From positions 1-31,589 of the forward strand of contig JAEWCW010000069.1 of assembly GCA_023390415.1 (NCBI GenBank): a DNA stretch of 31,589 nt. Reading direction: 5' to 3'. Both the position numbers and the translations under genes were made by a program. The DNA is from Pseudomonadota bacterium. GTDB lineage: Bacteria; Pseudomonadota; Alphaproteobacteria; Sphingomonadales; Sphingomonadaceae. The notes below the pieces were generated by a model. The model was given only the letters and a program-made list of their open reading frames with translations, had not been told where the DNA came from and ran no database searches. This document shows positions 31,382 through 31,589 of this stretch, piece by piece. How positions within the stretch are numbered: position 1 is the first letter of the stretch; each line of letters starts with the position of its first letter.

Positions 31382-31450
31382 GGCGGCTCCAGGTCTCATC
31401 AGAGAACCGAATTCGAGGGAGAGGAGCCGCCAGGGTTCTTCTCCCTTTTT
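31382..31450 (+). terminator. Rho-independent terminator after rpmA
   Basis: GGCGGCTCC (31382-31390) is exactly complementary to GGAGCCGCC (31423-31431). An alternative, competing stem GGGAGAGG (31417-31424) with CTTCTCCC (31438-31445) is followed directly by TTTTT (31446-31450). A further GGACGG/CCGTCC pair begins at the rpmA stop (31350-31373). The second stem with its T-run is the best terminator, and the mutually exclusive pairings are notable. Confidence 0.65.
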
Positions 31451-31527
31451 CGTTCTCCCTCGATCGAGTGTCACCCGGCTGAAACCCCGCGGGGCTAGGC
31501 CGGACTAGGACGAGGAAGGGCGAGACG

Positions 31528-31589
31528 ATGTTCGCGATCACCGAGAGACTCCTCCTGCGGCCCGGCTGGACCGAGGACGCGCCCGCGCT
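31528..31589 (+). CDS. GNAT acetyltransferase, 5' fragment
   Basis: The last 62 bases encode MFAITERLLLRPGWTEDAPA and run off the window. TERLLLRPG is the usual first strand of RimJ/RimL-type GNAT acetyltransferases, and an acetyltransferase commonly follows rpmA in sphingomonads. AGGAAGGG lies upstream of ATG 31528. Only 20 residues are visible, so the family call rests on the N-terminal motif and position. Confidence 0.7.
   Translation, partial: MFAITERLLLRPGWTEDAPA

Overview
The window is GC-rich chromosomal DNA, most likely from an alphaproteobacterium of the order Sphingomonadales. Pointers are the rplU-rpmA-GNAT order with an Ala/Lys-rich tail on L21, HspQ, an HWE-type sensor kinase with a single-domain response regulator, and a GGAAC-N17-CGTT promoter of the EcfG (general stress response) type. 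This assignment is from gene content and family knowledge; no database was searched. I see no insertion sequence, prophage, CRISPR array or rRNA.

Region A (1-12457) is an envelope/saccharide region. A plus-strand run encodes an LtaS/sulfatase-fold membrane enzyme, two different radical SAM proteins, a secreted DUF2141-type protein and a CDP-alcohol phosphatidyltransferase. It is followed by alternating genes: a GT4 glycosyltransferase (minus), a second LtaS/sulfatase-fold paralog (plus), another GT4 (minus) and a Wzx-like flippase (plus). The convergent pairs overlap at their 3' ends by 16, 26 and 68 bp.

Region B (12390-24756) is the most interesting part: two divergent operons fired from one 312-bp AT-rich control region (22146-22457). 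The minus operon has nine genes: a dTDP-rhamnose-4-epimerase-like SDR, a CDP-paratose-2-epimerase-like SDR, a GT4, three tandem CgeB-type glycosyltransferases, a UDP-xylose-synthase-like SDR, a zinc-type MDR dehydrogenase and a Gfo/Idh/MocA oxidoreductase. The plus operon has a histidine phosphatase, a TIGR04290-like methyltransferase and a glycosidase-like protein. Nine of the ten internal junctions are 4-nt stop/start overlaps. The control region carries an exact EcfG-type promoter facing the minus operon. The glycosidase appears to be a circularly permuted clan GH-A TIM barrel. I infer a stress-induced pathway that builds and tailors a small glycan or glycoconjugate whose product is unknown.

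Region C (24789-29777) is a signalling module: a small helical protein on the minus strand, a stand-alone CheB-type methylesterase with an intact triad, a 1064-residue CheB*-CheR-PAS-HWE kinase whose CheB domain has lost catalytic residues, and a receiver-only response regulator. It may feed the stress response that would control region B, but that link is inference.

Region D (29824-31589) is housekeeping: tRNA-Ser(CGA), hspQ, rplU, rpmA with a terminator, and the first codons of a GNAT acetyltransferase cut by the window edge.
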